Shown: one piece after another, positions 44,151 to 45,534 of the stretch | How positions within the stretch are numbered: position 1 is the stretch's first letter | Layout: the number at the start of each line of letters is the position of its first letter | From: JAJYTL01 sp046705265 | GTDB lineage: Bacteria; Pseudomonadota; Alphaproteobacteria; Ferrovibrionales; Ferrovibrionaceae | Assembly: GCA_046705265.1 (NCBI GenBank) | Contig: JBJKQL010000154.1 | Coordinates: 1-45,534 of the forward strand | Direction: 5' to 3' | DNA: 45,534 nucleotides | Notes under the pieces: generated by a model | Database searches by the model: none | What the model saw: the letters and a program-made list of their open reading frames with translations, nothing else | What the model was told of the DNA's origin: nothing | Position numbers and translations under genes: made by a program

Positions 44151-45218
44151 ATGACAGATTCATCATCCACCACCCGAGGGTTTGCCTTCAGCTGCCCGCA
44201 TCCTGAACGGCCCGAAGATGTCATCGAGCTTGCTCACGGGGGCGGCGGGCTGCAGACGCGACGCTTGATCGAGGGAATCTTTCGGCCAGCCTTCGGCCGA
44301 AATCCGGACGATCTTCGCCATGACGGCGCGGTGTTTGACATTGCTGGTGCCAAAGTCGCGTTCACAACGGATTCCTATGTCGTGCGACCGCTCTTTTTTC
44401 CCGGCGGCGATATCGGGTCGCTCGCCGTCAACGGCACGGTCAACGACCTCGCCATGTGCGGCGCCACGCCGCTCTATCTAAGCGCCGGCCTCGTGTTGGA
44501 GGAGGGGTTTCCGATCTCGGCTTTGCGGCGCGTTATCGAGTCCATGCGCCGTGCCGCAACGCGGGCAGGCGTTCGCCTGGTCACCGGCGACACCAAGGTC
44601 GTCGAGCGCGGCAAAGGTGACGGACTTTACATCAACACGTCGGGCGTTGGCACGGTGCCGCCGGACATGGTGATCGGTCCAGCTCAGGTGCGTCCGGACG
44701 ACGTGGTGCTCTTGAGCGGCGATATCGGTCGCCACGGGATCGCCATCATGGCGGCACGGGAACAACTTGATTTCGAGACCCCAATCGAAAGCGATTGTGC
44801 GCCGCTTGTTCAGTCGATTGGCACCCTCAAGTGCTTAGGTCGCGATCTTCATTGCTTGCGTGACCTGACCCGCGGTGGGCTAGCAACAGCACTGATCGAG
44901 ATCGCGGAGACCGCCGGAGTGACTATCCGACTTGATCAAGGGGCGATCCCGGTCTCACCGCAGGTCCGGGGCGCGGCAGAGATCCTTGGCCTTGATCCAC
45001 TTTACGTGGCGAACGAGGGCCGCTTTGTTGCCTTCGTTCCAGCCAAAGCCGCAGAGCGCGCATTAATGCTAATGCGCCAGGGGCCGGCCGGCGCCGAGGC
45101 CGCTGCCATAGGCGCGGTCGAAGCAATGAGTTCCGCTGGTGCGCTTCTCGCCCAAGCCGTCGGCGGCGAACGCGTGCTGGATATGCTAAGTGGAGAACAA
45201 CTTCCGCGGATTTGTTAG
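44151..45218 (+). CDS. hypE: Carbamoyl-dehydratase HypE
   Basis: The 355-aa PurM-like ATPase dehydrates the carbamoyl group on its C-terminal Cys to a thiocyanate. The C-terminus PRIC is intact. The ATP-binding part has ELAHGGGGLQTRRLIE, AFTTDSYVVRPLFFPGGDIG, and LVTGDTKVVERGKGDGLYI. AGGGGA precedes the ATG 44151; a longer frame to 43998 is a shadow of hypD. It is the last gene of the hydrogenase operon. Confidence 0.95.
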   Translation: MTDSSSTTRGFAFSCPHPERPEDVIELAHGGGGLQTRRLIEGIFRPAFGRNPDDLRHDGAVFDIAGAKVAFTTDSYVVRPLFFPGGDIGSLAVNGTVNDLAMCGATPLYLSAGLVLEEGFPISALRRVIESMRRAATRAGVRLVTGDTKVVERGKGDGLYINTSGVGTVPPDMVIGPAQVRPDDVVLLSGDIGRHGIAIMAAREQLDFETPIESDCAPLVQSIGTLKCLGRDLHCLRDLTRGGLATALIEIAETAGVTIRLDQGAIPVSPQVRGAAEILGLDPLYVANEGRFVAFVPAKAAERALMLMRQGPAGAEAAAIGAVEAMSSAGALLAQAVGGERVLDMLSGEQLPRIC

Positions 45219-45283
45219 GCCACTCCATCAGTTTTTCGTCTCACCTATAAAGTCCGCCGTGAAGAATAGGCGGGTGTTGATTT

Positions 45284-45534
45284 TCATACCGATTGGGGAC
45301 GGAGAGCTGCGGCTGCGAGGTCGTGGAATAGGGCACGCAAAAGCGCCGCGAGCCAGCGGATGAGCAGGGCGAAGTTATAGCCGGCGGCGGCGAGGACGGC
45401 GTTGATGCGATCGCCGTCTCTGCCCTTGAGGTAATTACGGTCCATTCGATGCTCGGCCTTGACGTGGCCGATGACGGGCTCGACGGCGGCGCGGCGCTTC
45501 ATTTCGCGGCGGATGGCGGCGGTGGTGCGGCGCA
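45284..45534 (-). CDS. IS5-type transposase, C-terminal part (cut by window end)
   Basis: The translation from the window edge reads RREMKRRAAVEPVIGHVKAE, HRMDRNYLKGRDGDRINAVL and AAGYNFALLIRW. This is the C-terminal catalytic block (with the Glu in AVEPVIG) of IS5-family DDE transposases common in alphaproteobacteria. The stop is at 45284-45286. The rest lies outside the window, so I cannot tell whether the gene is whole. It follows the hydrogenase operon by 65 bp, in the opposite direction. Confidence 0.8.
   Translation of the reverse strand, partial: RRTTAAIRREMKRRAAVEPVIGHVKAEHRMDRNYLKGRDGDRINAVLAAAGYNFALLIRWLAALLRALFHDLAAAALRPQSV

Overview
The window looks like chromosomal DNA of an alphaproteobacterium. 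The evidence is the moderately high GC content, the dense overlapping operons, and typical alphaproteobacterial versions of Zur, MazG, CysK, PhaA-type thiolase and ArfB. I cannot name the genus. The left 8 kb is a graveyard of mobile DNA. The remaining 37 kb is mostly intact and carries housekeeping genes, a secretion/amyloid-like locus and a hydrogenase locus.

1-8.1 kb, mobile and decaying region: (a) a serine-recombinase element (235-2481) bounded by near-perfect 28-bp inverted repeats sits inside the PQG region of a group II intron reverse-transcriptase remnant, with pieces of that remnant visible on both sides; (b) remnants of an IS encoding a transposase and an AAA ATPase; (c) an AAA/DUF4143 ATPase pseudogene that is open in one frame except for two nonsense codons; (d) a complete 2,851-bp IS1-family element (5221-8071) with 23-bp terminal repeats and an 8-bp target duplication. 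This last element carries five passenger genes: an unknown protein, an XRE-type HTH protein and a DUF6941-like protein in one operon, and two small proteins on the other strand.

8.5-24.3 kb, metabolic and housekeeping genes: arfB (ribosome rescue); a two-gene unit of an unrecognised 653-aa protein and a C-terminally truncated PPDK-like protein, followed by a CBS-domain protein; a ZnuA-like binding protein lacking two expected metal-ligand histidines, divergent from a Zur-type regulator with a dyad between them; a minus-strand sulfur/amino-acid operon cysK-alaX-sseA-metC; nudF and mazG; a decayed class III cyclase fragment; and an acetyl-CoA acetyltransferase.

24.6-35 kb, the most interesting region. 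On the minus strand lie a FapF-like coiled-coil plus beta-barrel outer-membrane protein, a FapD-like C39 peptidase with an intact triad, and four small Sec-exported proteins. All four share the 12-residue motif L-[T/S]-x-x-[Q/E]-[L/M]-D-x-[V/I]-T-A-G just after the signal peptide. This matches, position for position, the double-glycine leader consensus recognised by C39 peptidases. Two LuxR/NarL-type regulators and a sigma54 enhancer-binding protein flank it, and a -24/-12-like sequence precedes the first small gene. I read this as a Fap-like secretion and assembly system with unfamiliar substrates.

35.1-45.2 kb: a single plus-strand operon for a group 3b (sulfhydrogenase-type, NAD(P)-linked) [NiFe]-hydrogenase. 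The order is Fe-S beta subunit, a cyclic-nucleotide-binding-domain protein, flavin gamma subunit, small subunit, large subunit, maturation protease, a HypA without its zinc ribbon, then HypF, HypC, HypD and HypE. An FNR/FixK-like half-matched dyad lies just upstream. The window ends in the C-terminal part of an IS5-type transposase.
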